From Eledone cirrhosa (lineage: Eukaryota > Mollusca > Cephalopoda > Octopoda > Eledonidae), in NCBI GenBank assembly GCA_964016885.1, contig OZ024742.1:113656660-113720659 (forward strand): DNA of 64,000 bases, read 5' to 3'. The notes beneath the pieces are model-generated. The model was not told where the DNA came from and made no database searches. It was given only the letters and a program-made list of their open reading frames with translations. Positions 49,640-62,084 of the stretch are shown here, one piece after another. Within the stretch, counting starts at the first letter, position 1; every line of letters begins with the position of its first letter. The translations under genes and the position numbers were made by a program.

Positions 49640-51840
49640 TATTTTATGAAGGCTAGGATGTTATGTTCAAATTCTTAAGCAGTCCTTAACCAGCCACTAA
49701 TTCCATTTGTACATTGTCTTCTATTGCGCCCTATATCATGTGTTGATCTTACTTCTATACATCGTTTGCTTCGAATTTTTCACATGCCTATATAATATTG
49801 AAGACATTTACTATTGGTTTGCATTGTCATGAAATTGAACTTTCGATTCACGGAGGCGGTATGTTGAAATAGCCACTTCTAAAATATTATTTTACTATAC
49901 AGTAATGGGAGCTATTATGAATAGAAACCAAATCTATAAGCAATAATCTAGTTGTCTTAAAATATGAAATATAAATGACGTAATAGAACCCGAATAAAAG
50001 AAAACAAATGACGCAGCAGCTGTGTTTGAATTGCATTTTTGAGTTTAAAGAAATAGATATGATGTTTTATGATAAAAATGTTGAGGTACATAGGTTGAGA
50101 TGACAGGAAACCACGTCTCCATTCATATTTTCAGGACTAATTAAATATGATATTTTTTTACTGAAATCAATTTTTCATTGTTTCACTACGATTTTTTCAT
50201 TTTTTCACTAAAAACATCAATATCCTTTGTGTGCAATTTGGACATTAATATTCTCAATACTGATTACTCTATAAAATTCAACAACCTAACTATAAAACTA
50301 TATTATACATACTGTGTATCCATGGAACACTGTGCATTATCTGCTGAAAATGTATTCCTCAGAATTAACGTTAACTCATGTAATGCTATGATGAAATGCT
50401 GTGTCATGTTCTACTCCAGCGACGATCTCCATCTTCTATTTTCCCTTTGTTCTAAAACTTTTATCAGTTTATCTCCCAATTTCGCCCTGTTTCTCTTACT
50501 TCCACTCTTTCATTGATTATCTCACTATTCATCTCTCGTCTCCATTCTCCCTAGCGTTTAGCTCCTTGTTCGGTCTTGTGTTTCTCAGTCCTGATGTCTT
50601 ATAGACCCCTTTAATTCAGATCCCAAACCTATCGCCAGAGGAAATTGAAATGTTTAAATTGTTCATTCATTGTAGATTTAAAATATGTTTCTTTGTAGAT
50701 TTCACGTTTCACATGCGCAGTTCGTCGTCTATTTCATTCTCATCGTCCATCTCAATCTCACATATTATATTTGTTTTAACGAAAGAAAACCTGAAATATG
50801 TGGCCATGTTGTACCATTATAGTCACACATGCATCATAGTAGCTGAGCTATTTTCCAATTGCTGATAAAACTGCAAGTGGGAGTACAATAGTTCATCTTA
50901 ATGTGTCAAATTGCACGCTAATATATTGGGTATTGTAGTTAAAGTCACCGCTCTCCCTCAATCTTATATAATGGATCATTTGCACCTGATACCCTGATTA
51001 TATATATGTTAACGCTAGCGCGTGTTATTGTAAGGGAACCCGTTATGCTTTAACGCATCCATCTATTGCTCTTTCTCAGTAACCCCTCTAATGCCATTCC
51101 TCTATTTCTCAGATTTTCATCTTTCGTTCATTTCTTGATTCACCCATTAAGGTTCTCCCATCATCTCATCTGTCTTCAGTCTGAAGCTTGTCAATTTTCG
51201 TAGGAAGCAGACATATTTCTTTAGCTCTCTTATACAACTATATTTACATAACGAAAGAAAATGCGTTTATATATTCCTTCCTTCCACAGTTAATATGTTG
51301 TACGTTTTATATACTATACTCGTTGTCAGTTCATCGGAGCCGGAAAATGTTACGTATTTATTTGTTTCCATCTAAAGTGACCCGTTCATTTATATCAGTA
51401 TTCATTATTTTGCTAGCATCAGAGATGAATCATACAAACGGATACGTTTACAACCACTTGCTTAACTGACTTTGGATGTACAATATCGTGTTAATGCATG
51501 AAATTGCGTGAGACAAATTCGGTTGACGAGGTAAAAAATGCAACTCTGATCGGAGTATGTAATTTTATATATTGACTGGTGCTAATAGAGAAACCCACAC
51601 TTATATATACACACACATCTATATGTGCGAGAGCGCGCCCGTGTATGTGTGGATGTGTTTGTTGCGTTAGGTGTGATTTGTGTGGGTATATGTGCATAGT
51701 ATCAGCAGTAAATTCGCACAATTACATAAAACGATCAGGAAGTTGCATTATTATCATGTAAGCCGAAATGCTCTTCTGTAATTCCACGCATTAACAGATT
51801 ATTGTTCGTGCAAAGCCAGCTTACGGAACATATATAACCT
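49640..51840. other. AT-rich DNA, no recognised gene
   Basis: Short ATG-led ORFs (for example 50178-50516) without recognisable family. Nothing supported. Confidence 0.45.
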
Positions 51841-51845
51841 GTCTG

Positions 51846-51962
51846 CATATATATATATATATGGGGGGGTATGTGTATGTGTGTGTATGTGTGCGCGCGC
51901 GCGTGCGCGTGTGTGTGTGTATGTGTGTGTGTGTGTGTGCGTGCGTGTGTGTTTACGTGTGC
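51846..51962. repeat. (TA)n, G run and (TG/CG)n microsatellite
   Basis: TA, then GGGGGGG, then TG with a GCGCGCGCGTGCGCG block able to adopt Z-DNA. Confidence 0.9.
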
Positions 51963-51969
51963 TTAGGAA

Positions 51970-53400
51970 AACAGGATAAATAAACATATAAAACTACAAA
52001 ACCATCCACATGGACTGGATATACGACTACCTCACTCTGGCCTCTTACTGCAAGGATGCCTATCTAAAACGAGATCCTTTTGACAAGATAAACCAATGTC
52101 ACTGAATAACTGCCCTGACTGCGCACACATGTATGTGCCAGCGGATTGAATCTAACATAAGAAGTATAGCCTGACCACTCCTCGCCCGCATTAAAGGACA
52201 ATTCAGAACACATGCAACCACATTAATAACAAGTCACATTGACACATTCAGAAACACCAATTAAAACATGATAACCAATATGGAAGCCAAAGAGAGAAAT
52301 ATGGTCAATTTAAGGCTAAAAGAAACAACAAATTGATATTCAGCACACAATACCTAACATAAAAGCATAGAATAACACGCAACACAAACACAAATATTTA
52401 CATAATAAATTTGATTCAATGGAATAATAGATATATATATATTGACGTCATATTCCTTCTCCTCGTAGAAAATACAGGAATCGTCAAAGTCAACGTTTGA
52501 AGGTGGTTTCTAAATATTAAATTAAAATTTATTTCACAATGAATTGACCAGAACACTTTGCTCTCGATATCTATACGAGCCGTATATATACATATTTAAA
52601 AGATATATGTAGACAAAGGAATCATTGAGAGATACAAAGTAGTTTGTACATGTTTATAAAGAACAAATTCCTTTCAGAAAAATATACAGAATTTACGACG
52701 GTAAAGATGTCATTTTTCCCTTACAGTATTGTTTCACAAAGCAAAAGAACGGAGAAAAAACATTGATCTAACTAATCAATTATCGTTTACAAACTATCGA
52801 TTTGGTTAAACAATCGAAAGAAAATGCCTATTCATCTGAAGAATTGTCTTAACATTTGTCCCCAAAAAGTATTTAGATCTGTCGAGAGCAGAGAGTCTGT
52901 TTTAAATCTCTACTCCACTTGCTCTCAAAAATCTTTAACGGTCAGGAGGGATTTAAACAGGACTGGTCGTTGTAGGAGCTAGAATGAACACCCACTCATA
53001 ATAGTTGAAACACACCAAAAATAATTCTTAAATTTTGAGTACTGATAATGTATCGATATATATATGTATCAATACATATTTAATATGAATGATTATCATG
53101 TTTTACAATAAATAATCTCAATGGACCTCAGTTCAGAGCTTCAATTATTCAAACGTAAAATCTATATGAAGAGTGAGAGAATCAGATCTTTTGAGAAACA
53201 CATGGTCATGTATATATATATATATGTATATATATACAGTGCAAGTAATATTTTAAGATGGAAAAATGGTGCAAGACTATGTTAAAATATTGGGTTCGAT
53301 ACTGCAGAAACAATACGGCTCTTGTTTCGGCAATCCTTATATGGCTGATCAGGGTTCTATCAGTGATCTTAATCCTCAACACACTCTATCTTAACATTTT
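51970..53400. other. AT-rich DNA, no recognised gene
   Basis: A segment at about 53240-53400 has imperfect inverted words (GGTGCAAGACTATGTTAAAAT with AAGATAGAGTG) and looks like the end of a repeat family. No gene. Confidence 0.45.
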
Positions 53401-53402
53401 GC

Positions 53403-53572
53403 ACCGCTGATGTCGTAAAGGCAATGAATGGAATTAAACTCAACTCAGTTGTAGGCCCAGAGAGGTTTCCTGCTAGTCTCCTTAAGGTGACTCAACACCA
53501 ACTTGCAACTTCTCTAGGTAATCTGTGGAAGAATTCACTAGATGCCGGCTATAAATCTGATAACATATCTAA
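53403..53572 (+). pseudogene. CR1/Jockey-type LINE RT fragment
   Basis: Reads DVVKAMNGIKLNSVVGPERF, PASLLKVTQHQLATSLGNLW, KNSLDAGY. It aligns residue by residue with DVLAAIKEIKHNSAVGPDRF...LDAGY in the LINE at 55799-60447, so it is an older relative of that family. Cut off at once by the PLE relic. Confidence 0.8.
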
Positions 53573-53575
53573 GTT

Positions 53576-55058
53576 ATGAAAACATTGGTTATATATATAT
53601 ATATGTATATAAAACACATAAAAAGCTTCATAAGGGACGACCTTGACATGCTCAACCACCTCCCAACAACACTCAACAATGAACATACCCTACAAGTAAC
53701 CTTTGATGTCATCAATTTATATTCCAATATCCCACACAGCCTAGGTATAGAGGCAATACAATTCTAAAGAATTTGTGTTGGAGGGACTCAAATTCATCTT
53801 TAAAAACAATTCGAATTCAATGCCAAATACTACAGACAGAAATCTGGGACTGCCATGGGCACGAAAGTGTGGCCCCCTCATACGCCAACCTTGTCATGGG
53901 ATATTGGGAAACCACTCTCTACCGCAACGTTCTAGACAAATACGGCAAGCACTTCTACCAACACAGAAAAAGAACTGGAAGAGATATCTGGACGACTGCT
54001 TCATCCTCTGGCATGAAAGTATAGATAGACGGTTTGAGTTTATAACCCTACTGAATGGACTCAACACAAACTTACAATTCACAATGGGTTACAGCCATTA
54101 ACAACTCCCTTTCCTCGACATCCTCATCAAGAAAACAAGCAACAAAATAGAAACAGACATATACTACAAACCCACAGACTCCAAACAATTTCTTCCATTC
54201 AACTCGTGCCACCCTAGACACACCAACATGGCAATTCCTTATAACCTAGCCAGAAGGATCTGCGCAATAGTTTCAGATAAATACACAAGCTACACACGAC
54301 TAGAAGAATTAAAAAACACACTTATCAGCAGAAACTACCCACCATCCCTAATCACCAATGGATTCCAATGTGCCCTAAAACTAGACATCCAGGAACTCAG
54401 ACACCCCAAACACAGGAATGAACCGCAACAAAAAACTCTACCATACATCTCCACACACAACCCCCTCAACAATGAGGCATTCGACACCATCCTCCAGTAC
54501 ATTCCTTTTAAGTGACCCAAGAATGAACCAAATCCTCCAGAAACACAACATCATAAAGAGTAAAAGACAACCTAAATCCATAAAAAAACATCCTCACACA
54601 AGCCAAAATCCAACAAACCCTCACAATCAACCCTAGAGTAACAACATGCTGAAGGCGCAACTGTGGCATATGCAAAAATCTAATAGAAGGTCCAACATTC
54701 CATTTTAAACAAGGAAAGCGTTTCACAGTTAAACACAACTTTACATGTGCATCTGAAAACCTAATCTATGTTTTGACCTGTTCAGGTTGTGAAGAGCACT
54801 AAAAAGGACAGACAAAAAAACAGCCTCCGTCAACGTATGACCGTCCATGAATCACAAATTAAAATACAGGAATACAGAAATATTGCATTTAGTGAACATA
54901 TCGCCAATTGTGCTCACAACCAACATCCAAACTTGAAAATGGTCCCCATTTACAAATTCATAGAAGACGCTACTTTCATCCAACGTACCAATAAGGAAAC
55001 ATTTTTCATTAACACATTCCAACCTATACTTAATGCTCTAAACATCGGACCAATCTAA
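53576..55058 (+). pseudogene. Decayed Penelope-like element, second family
   Basis: In order: RDDLDMLNHL, motif A FDVINLYSNIPH (about 53703-53740), SGTAMGTK then (after a frameshift) PSYANLVMGYWE (motif B), YLDD at 53985-53996 (motif C), LPFLDILIKKT, HPRHTNMAIPYNLARRI, then after more breaks CRRNCGICKNLIEGPTFHF, ENLIYVLTCSGC, and FSEHIANCAHN to TAA at about 55058. This is RT plus Cys-knuckle plus GIY-YIG. The YIG core is destroyed: a TAA at 54800-54802 sits where YYIGQT would be. At least three frameshifts exist. Its Cys-rich linker and classical YLDD distinguish it from the PLE at 21025. Confidence 0.85.
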
Positions 55059-55510
55059 AACTGCAACAAACAATCAAACATTTACAAGAGTTACCACCCT
55101 CACACCCTACCTAATCATTTTTCTTAAATAAATTAAATATCATCCAGCAAGAATTGCTTCCCCCTGCATATTAACTCTCTAAAAAGGGAAATCATATCAA
55201 ACCTCAGTCCACCATTTGTCTCCATCATGGAATCATGGATCAACTAAGCACTATTGCTATATTAACATATTTTGATCTGCTTAACTTCAATAACTATGCC
55301 TGTAAATAACATTATTTTTTCTTCCACATTGACTTTTTATGCACGTTTATTTTTCCTTTTTTTTTCTTTTCACTTCATTAATCTTGTTTGTAAATAACAT
55401 TATTCCTTCTGCATCTTCTGTTTAACATGTGCGACACCACACTAATACATTTCACTATCAGTTGATGATGCATAAAAAAAGCTGAAACCGGTAATAGACA
55501 ATTATTAAAT
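55059..55510 (+). other. 3' untranslated tail of the decayed PLE
   Basis: AT-rich, with two copies of TGTAAATAACATTATT (about 55300 and 55388). Near 55461-55486 the order TTGATGA, short GC pairing, GAAACCGGTA resembles a worn hammerhead core with palindromic stem III. Confidence 0.45.
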
Positions 55511-55661
55511 ATATAAGCAGATAAATAAATGCCATTGTTAAATAATACATAAATGAACTAATACCTTAACACTTCACAAAAAGTAAAATATTTCGTTTAG
55601 ATCATTTCCTAACCCAGAAAAAAGAGACAGAGAAACAAAAAAGGAAAAACATATTTTATTC

Positions 55662-55799
<138 letters not shown>

Positions 55800-55883
55800 C
55801 TTTGAATAACTTTGAAATGTTTTGGCCAGTATTGGCCCAGGCCATGTCTAACTTAATAGCACCACCTGGCGAAGTCTTTCAAT

Positions 55884-58800
55884 TCAGGATTTGGGCACCA
55901 TGGCCCATTCGAGAAGAGAATTACTGTTTGCGGAGACATATCCGGGTGTGGGTGGTTTGTCCGGGATTACTTGGAGGAATTTGTCCAAAGACTTCTTGAA
56001 TTTTGTGTAGTCAGTTTCTGTTTTGACGTGTCATGGTGTGATGTTGAAGAGAGCAGGGCCGATTGAGGTGAAATAATTGTGCCGTATTGTTGTTATGAGT
56101 TGCGATTTAGATTTTTGAATGGGACGGATAGCACGGGGCCCAAGCCTTGGGTGTATCTTGAAGGCGATGCCAACATCATTTGGGCAGTGATGATGGAACA
56201 TTTCCCACATCATGCAGATAATATAACGCTCACGGCGACGTTGGAGTGAGTAAAGTTTCAGGTTTTCTAATCGACCCCAGTAGTCAAGGTCTGACATGCC
56301 ATCTATCTTTTTCGTGATTGCCCTTTGAGGAGCTTCAAGTTTCATGATACTTTGTTTCGTGTGGGGAGACCACAGTGGACAACAGTATTCAAGGTGTGGT
56401 CGGGCAAAAGTAGAGAAGAGAAGGATAATGGTGCGGGAATCTCTCGACTGGAATGTTCTGAGGATCCATGAACACATTCTGCGGGCCATGTCAACTTTGC
56501 TGCTTATATGCGTGGTCCAGCTTATGTTGCTGTCCACGGTTACTCCCAAGTCTCTGATGTTGTTAGATGCCACGAGAGTTTCCCCGGAGGGAAGGGATTA
56601 CGGGAGTTTCAGAGCATCCTCTTTTCCAAAGTGGATCAGTTCGAATTTGTTTTCGTTCAGTAACATGTTGTTCTTTTCTGCCCATTGGGTAACAGCCAGT
56701 AGGTCTGACTGAAGGCTTATCCGGTCATCCACGCCATTGATGACCTTTTGGAGCTTGGAATCATCAGCGAAAATTTTAATGTTGCCGTGTTTGATGATGT
56801 CAGTGATGTCATTAATATAGATGATGAAGAGAAGTGGGCCCAACACAGTGCCTTGTGGGACCCCACTACTGACTTTGGCTGGGCTTGATTTGACTCCCTC
56901 AACTACAACATGTTGGGTTCTGTTTGACAGGAAGCTCTTGATCCACTGCAGCAGCTTTCCAGTGACACCAATATTGGACAGCTTTCTCAGTAGAATGTTA
57001 TGATCAACCCTGTCAAAGGCCTTGCTGAAATCAAGGTAGATAACATCAGTGTTGGAACCCTCTCCCAAGGCTCTCAAAATGTCATCAAAGTAATGCAGTA
57101 GCTGCGTCAGGCAATCCCTTCCATTACGGAATCCATGCTGGTTGGAGTTCAGCATATTGTTACTCTCAAGGAAGTGGGTCATTCGCGATCTCACCACTCT
57201 CTCAAATACCTTAATGATATGAGAGGTGAGTGAGATTGGACGGTAATTCACGGCAAGGGATTTGTTTCCCTTTTAGAAAACTGGACAACAGACTGGGGTA
57301 GAAGGTTTTCTGCACATATCCAGCATCCAGTGAGTTCCGCCACAGATTGGCAAGAGGAGATGCAAGTTGGTGTTGACACGCCTTGAAGACACAAGCAGGG
57401 AACCTATCGGGACCTACTGCTGAATTATGCTTGATTTCCTTTATTGCCGCCAAGACATCAGGGGCACCAAACGTTATGTCCGATAAGGTGTAATGGGGTG
57501 TAACATCGCCGATACAGCCCAGATCGGCCATATCAGGATTGCTGAAAACAGAGCAGTATTGTTTCTGCAGTATCTCACCCATGGTTTTAGCATTGTCTTG
57601 AAGAGTGCCATTTTCATCAATTAGAGGGCCAACAGTAGAGCCAGTGATTTTGTGTTTTTTTGCAAATGAAAAGAACACTTTGGGATTGAGTTTGATCTTC
57701 TCAATGGCCCAGGCCTCTTCAGCTCTTCTCTGATTGTTGATGAGGGACATTATGTTGTTTTGGAGGTTATGTTTTTTAATCTCTAGTGATGAAATGGCAG
57801 TCAAGTTGATGTGTTGCTGCTGACAGTTTTTCAGCTCGTTGATTTTTTGGTTCGTTCTCTTAATTTTTCTGATGAGCGTTTTTCTATTTCTAGGGATTCT
57901 GCTCTTAGATTTGTTTATAGTTCTTAATGGGGTGTGTTTAGCACATATGTTTGTAACAGTGTCCACAAATGTCTGCCAGGACTTTTTGATGTTAGTGGGT
58001 GTATGAGTGTGCGTGAAGGACCAGTCGACATGTGCAAGATCATGACTGATCGCTTCCCAGTTTGCATTGTGGAAATCCATAGCGTCAAACGGATGGACAG
58101 GAGAGATGACATTGGGTTTGTATATTGGACGGTGGAATCTCAGATCACAGAGAACCATGTCATGATCAGAGAGTAGAGTTTTCTCCACTGCAATATTGTG
58201 GATATTGTCAGTGTGATTGCTGAAAGTTAAGTCTAGGACGTTTTTGTGGCACCTCGTTGGTTCGAGCACCAGTTGGGATAGGAAGAAATCATCCATGAAG
58301 TCAAGAAGCGATTCCACAGCTTCCCTTTCAGAGGTTGAGGCAGAAGAACCTGGTGGTAGGCTGTTTGTGGACCAGTCAACTCCGGGGAGGCTGAAGTCCC
58401 CCATCATTAAGATGTTGTCAGGGTGACACTCTTGGATGAAACACTTTATGCTGTTGAGGCATTCCTTGAAGCATGGTACAGGCGTTTGGGGTGGCCTATA
58501 GAGCCCAACTACTAATAGGTTGTTGGTTTGACTGAATACAGTGACTGCTTCACAGTATCCATTAGTGAATATGTTCATAGCCTCTGTTGAGAAAGAATTA
58601 TGGACATAAATGGCAATTCCGCCTTTTCTTCTGCCAGCGCGATCTGCACGGATGGCTTTGAAATGTTTCACTTTCACCTCGGCTTCCAAGTGGAGGTTAC
58701 TGAGATGGGTTTCAGTGAGGACGAAGAAAGGGATGTGGTTTGGATGGACATCAATCCAGTCCTCCAGGAATTTGATGTTCCATTTTTGAGTATTGGTGGA

Positions 58801-58902
58801 AGGGCTGATGCCTTGGGCGTTAAGCAAAAATGTAGAGGCGAGAGTGGATGGTTTTAATTGTTTTGGTGTGTTGTTAATTTGTTTGTTTGTTAATGGCAGC
58901 AA
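55884..58902 (-). pseudogene. LINE ORF2: APE endonuclease plus reverse transcriptase, broken
   Basis: The frame opens after a TAA at about 59020 with no ATG before the middle of the nuclease, so expression must be linked to ORF1. Counting from 58902: APE motifs LNAQG (N28), TETHL (E64), YRPP, GDFS (168-171, where GDFN is usual), LDLTFSN and SDHD (245-248). Then a linker, KHNSAVGPDRFP, a 1-nt deletion near 57285 and a TAA at 57275-57273. RT continues with NYRPISLTSH, HGFRNGRDC, YLDFSKAFDRVDH, GVPQGTVLGPLLF and FADD (about 56773-56762). A TAA at 56600-56598 precedes RDLGVTVDSNISW and RPHLEYCCPLWSP. A TGA at 56033-56031 precedes [11 protein letters not shown], and the frame ends at TGA 55886-55884. 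Confidence 0.85.
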
Positions 58903-60035
58903 TGGGAGTTTGTGCAGTGGGGTGATAGTGGAGGGTGGTGCTGGGTGATAGCTCGAATGTTTTTTTCCAGTTCTTTTGCCAGATTCATTATGGCTAAAAA
59001 AGAGGAAGAAGTTTCCTGTTTAGAAGACTGTTGGTGACTGTGGTAGTGGTTATTTTTATGTAGGTTATGGTTTTTGTTTTTGCTTTTATTTTTAATTTTA
59101 TTTTCATTTGTCCGACGGGTCCCCGGGAGATGGGTAAAGGGACAATCCCGGTCTAAACACAATCTGTCTCGCAGGGAAAAGCGGCAGATTTGTGGATTCC
59201 TTGTTTGAGTTATTGGTGGTTGTGTTGGTGTTAAATTAGAGTATGTATTATGGTGGTGGCTGTTTGTGGGGATAGATCGTTTTGTCCTAGGTAAATGGGT
59301 GAATTTGCAGCCACTATCCGTACATATTCTATAGCGTAGAGAGTAGCGGCAAATGATGGGGTTTCGAGTGGGTGGGTATGTGGGTGTGTGTGTTGTGAGA
59401 GGTGTAGATGATGGTTTGGGTAGGATTTGACGACCTTTGTGGACTGTGGGAGGGAGAGTTCTTGTTCTGGTATTAGAAGGTAAATTCCTTGACATAGCAG
59501 TAGACAGAAATGTTGTAGTAGTAGTAGTAGTAGTAGGCAGAGATGTTGGCAGTGGTGATGATTGGACAGCTGGGCCAGAGAAAGGATGTGGCGTTTCATG
59601 CTGTGAGACAGAGGCTACTGGGGGGTCAATAGTTTCATTTAGTAGATCTGCCATTGTTGATGAATCAAGGAGTGGTTCACACTGTTGTTGTCGTTGTTGT
59701 TGTTGTTGCTGTTGTTGATGTTGTTGTAACTGTTGTTGTTGTTGCCGTTGTAGCTGCTGTTGTTGTTGTTGCTGCTGCTGGACAGCATTCGAAGAAAAAA
59801 CACACCGTAGTTTATCCAAATGTTTATTGATTAATTTAAAAGCAATTTCGATTTGCTTTAATTTATTTTGAATCTGTTCAGATCGAGTTTTCAAAAATTG
59901 AACTGTACGTTTAGCAATGTCGTTCAGAGATGAAGCATCTATGTCTTCTGTTTGGGTAAGGCAATGCCATGTGTTTATTAGAATGTCGATTTCATTATCA
60001 GACCAGTTCTGTTTGGATTTTTGCTGGTTAGCCAT
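58890..60035 (-). CDS. LINE ORF1 protein with CCCH fingers and poly-Gln
   Basis: 381 codons from a true ATG at 60035 to TAA at 58890. The N terminus (WSDNEIDILINTW, then SEQIQNKLKQIEIAFK) has the look of a Myb/SANT-like helix bundle. A long Gln tract (CAA/CAG, about 59690-59785) and a Thr run follow. Two similar zinc fingers lie in the second half: CRYSLRYRICTDSGCKFTH and CRFSLRDRLCLDRDCPFTH (C-x8-C-x4-C-x3-H), each followed by LP. The C terminus is basic, with Lys/Asn repeats. ORF1 proteins of LINEs bind element RNA in ribonucleoprotein particles; paired CCCH fingers suit that role. No stops, unlike ORF2. Its end overlaps ORF2, and a slippery heptamer lies at 58965-58959. Confidence 0.8.
   Translation of the reverse strand: MANQQKSKQNWSDNEIDILINTWHCLTQTEDIDASSLNDIAKRTVQFLKTRSEQIQNKLKQIEIAFKLINKHLDKLRCVFSSNAVQQQQQQQQQLQRQQQQQLQQHQQQQQQQQRQQQCEPLLDSSTMADLLNETIDPPVASVSQHETPHPFSGPAVQSSPLPTSLPTTTTTTTTFLSTAMSRNLPSNTRTRTLPPTVHKGRQILPKPSSTPLTTHTPTYPPTRNPIICRYSLRYRICTDSGCKFTHLPRTKRSIPTNSHHHNTYSNLTPTQPPITQTRNPQICRFSLRDRLCLDRDCPFTHLPGTRRTNENKIKNKSKNKNHNLHKNNHYHSHQQSSKQETSSSFLAIMNLAKELEKNIRAITQHHPPLSPHCTNSHCCH
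58959..58965 (-). promoter_or_regulatory. Candidate -1 ribosomal frameshift site (A AAA AAC)
   Basis: In ORF1 phase the codons are GAA AAA AAC, giving the heptamer A AAA AAC exactly in the X XXY YYZ register. A shift of -1 enters the ORF2 frame, which is open from there onward and has no AUG of its own. No strong downstream pseudoknot is evident by eye. Confidence 0.5.
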
Positions 60036-60445
60036 TCTAGTTTTGAGTGTGTGTGTGTTTTAGTTAAGTATTTCAATATATATATATATTTTTTTAATTT
60101 ATTTTTGATTTATTTTTGTTTTTTGTTTTTCTTGTGTGTGAGTGAGAAGAGTATATATATAAATATGAGTATATATATATATATATATGTATATTCTGGT
60201 TATTTGAAATTAATTAAGTTAATGAAAAGACGAAAGTATATAATAATAATTTGTAGTTAAAGGAAAATGTACTCACAAGTTCGAAAACACGTGGTTTCAA
60301 ATATATAATAATATAGATGTATGTATATGTATTAACCGGTCAATTTTTGTTTGTTTGGTTTTGTTTTGTGGTTTTGTTTTGTGGCTGCTTACTCGGGGAG
60401 AGAAGTAAAAACACGTCCTTATACTTCAACTGCTCAACTGCTATA

Positions 60446-60447
<2 letters not shown>

Positions 60448-60500
<53 letters not shown>
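60448..60500. repeat. (TA)n array, 5' border of the LINE
   Basis: About 50 bp TA directly outside the LINE 5' UTR. Confidence 0.9.
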
Positions 60501-60503
<3 letters not shown>

Positions 60504-60504
60504 G

Positions 60505-61995
60505 CTTTTGTGCGTGTGTACTAACTTTTACTTCTGATTATCTGCCATTTATATCGTTAAACGAAATCAATTTAACTTATTGACTTTATCATTGGGTATA
60601 ATCTGTTCCACTTACAAAATCATGGAATTGCATTTCATATACTTTCGTTCTTTAATAAACTCAGTAATCAATTTTTTACAATGTATGATATGGATTCCAG
60701 GCAATTTGGCAAATAATAAAATTATTCGAAATAAGTATTTAGTAACATATTTTTCGTAACTTGTTGATTACATCTGAACTTGAAATTTAACATAACGCAA
60801 TATCTGATCATAAAGTTGTATATTATAATCATGTTTTTCTTCATTGTTTATTATTTAAAAACTTTATTATACACATCTAAAAAGTGAGAATGTCTAAGGT
60901 AAATCGTTATCAAAAAGGTTAATTGCATCTAATGGTTAATCTGTTCGTTTCACATCGGAAGATTGAAAAAATATTGAAACGATGTAACTTAATGATGTAG
61001 CCGTCGGGGAAAATCGTTCATATACTGTTTCACTTAAAGTCATATAGCAGCATATTGAAAATCCGAAACAGAAACATATAGCTGTTATCAACAGCAGGTG
61101 AGAGTTTTAAATACGCAGTTGTTTGTGCATCAATATAACTCTGTGTCAGCTACAGCCAGAATAATTATAATGAATGAAATACGAAACCTAACCAGCGGTA
61201 GTAACATCAACCACAAAATGAAATTTTAAACTAGTAATCTCAATAACGAGACTGGCAATATGTAATATTAAACTTTCAACCTGACCAATTAAAAACAATT
61301 ACAGCGAAGATAATATGAAATAATTTAAAAAAAGTTTGAAGATATTTTATTCTCAGGCAACTGCAACATTTACCAATGCCTGGAACCATTTCTTGTAGTT
61401 CTGGAATTTCGATTTCGGAACCATAGTAGAAAATAAATTAAAAGCCTATGAATATTTGCTTCAAGCTAATCAATTAATTTGATAATTTTATATATTGATT
61501 TATTCCTTTATTCATTTATTTTTGAAATATTTTGTTACCCGATATTAAGAGTGTAATGGAGCCAATAAAAAGTAATATTTTACTTGATTTGCCGAGAGAC
61601 AACTTGATATAGGTCTATTAGAAACAGTATCGGTTTGAGAGAGAAACAACCTCAAATATCAATTTGACTTTATTTATTTTATAGAGTTTCATAGGATCAG
61701 GTGGAATAATTGATAGATTGAACTGTCTTAATGCATTATTTATTACGTATTGCTTGGTGAATCGATACGATGCGTGTTGCCAGTCAAGAAGTGAAAGGAA
61801 AAAAATGTACTGCATTTAATTGAAAATAAACAGATTAGGTCTGACACATTAACCACTTCACGTCTATAACAGAATGTTATGCAAACAATTTAACACTTTT
61901 TGATATCGGCTTAAAGATGTTGTCTACCTCATGACACATTATAGGGAATACTATTATTGGCTGTTCTGACCTTGAAATATATTTTCTTTAAAATG
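60505..61995. other. AT-rich DNA, no recognised gene
   Basis: Nothing recognisable. Confidence 0.5.
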
Positions 61996-62080
61996 TTTGT
62001 GTTAGCGTGTGTCAGTGTGTGTGCGTGTGTGTGTGAGAGCGTGCGTGTGTTTGTGTGTGTATGTGTGTGTGTGTGTGAAT
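61996..62080. repeat. (TG)n-rich microsatellite
   Basis: TG with GAGAGC and GCGTGCG interruptions. Confidence 0.9.
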
Positions 62081-62084
62081 ACAG

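Noticed and set aside
56344..56712. Plus-strand ORF of 122 codons and others opposite the LINE
   Set aside because: Antisense shadows of ORF2 coding sequence.
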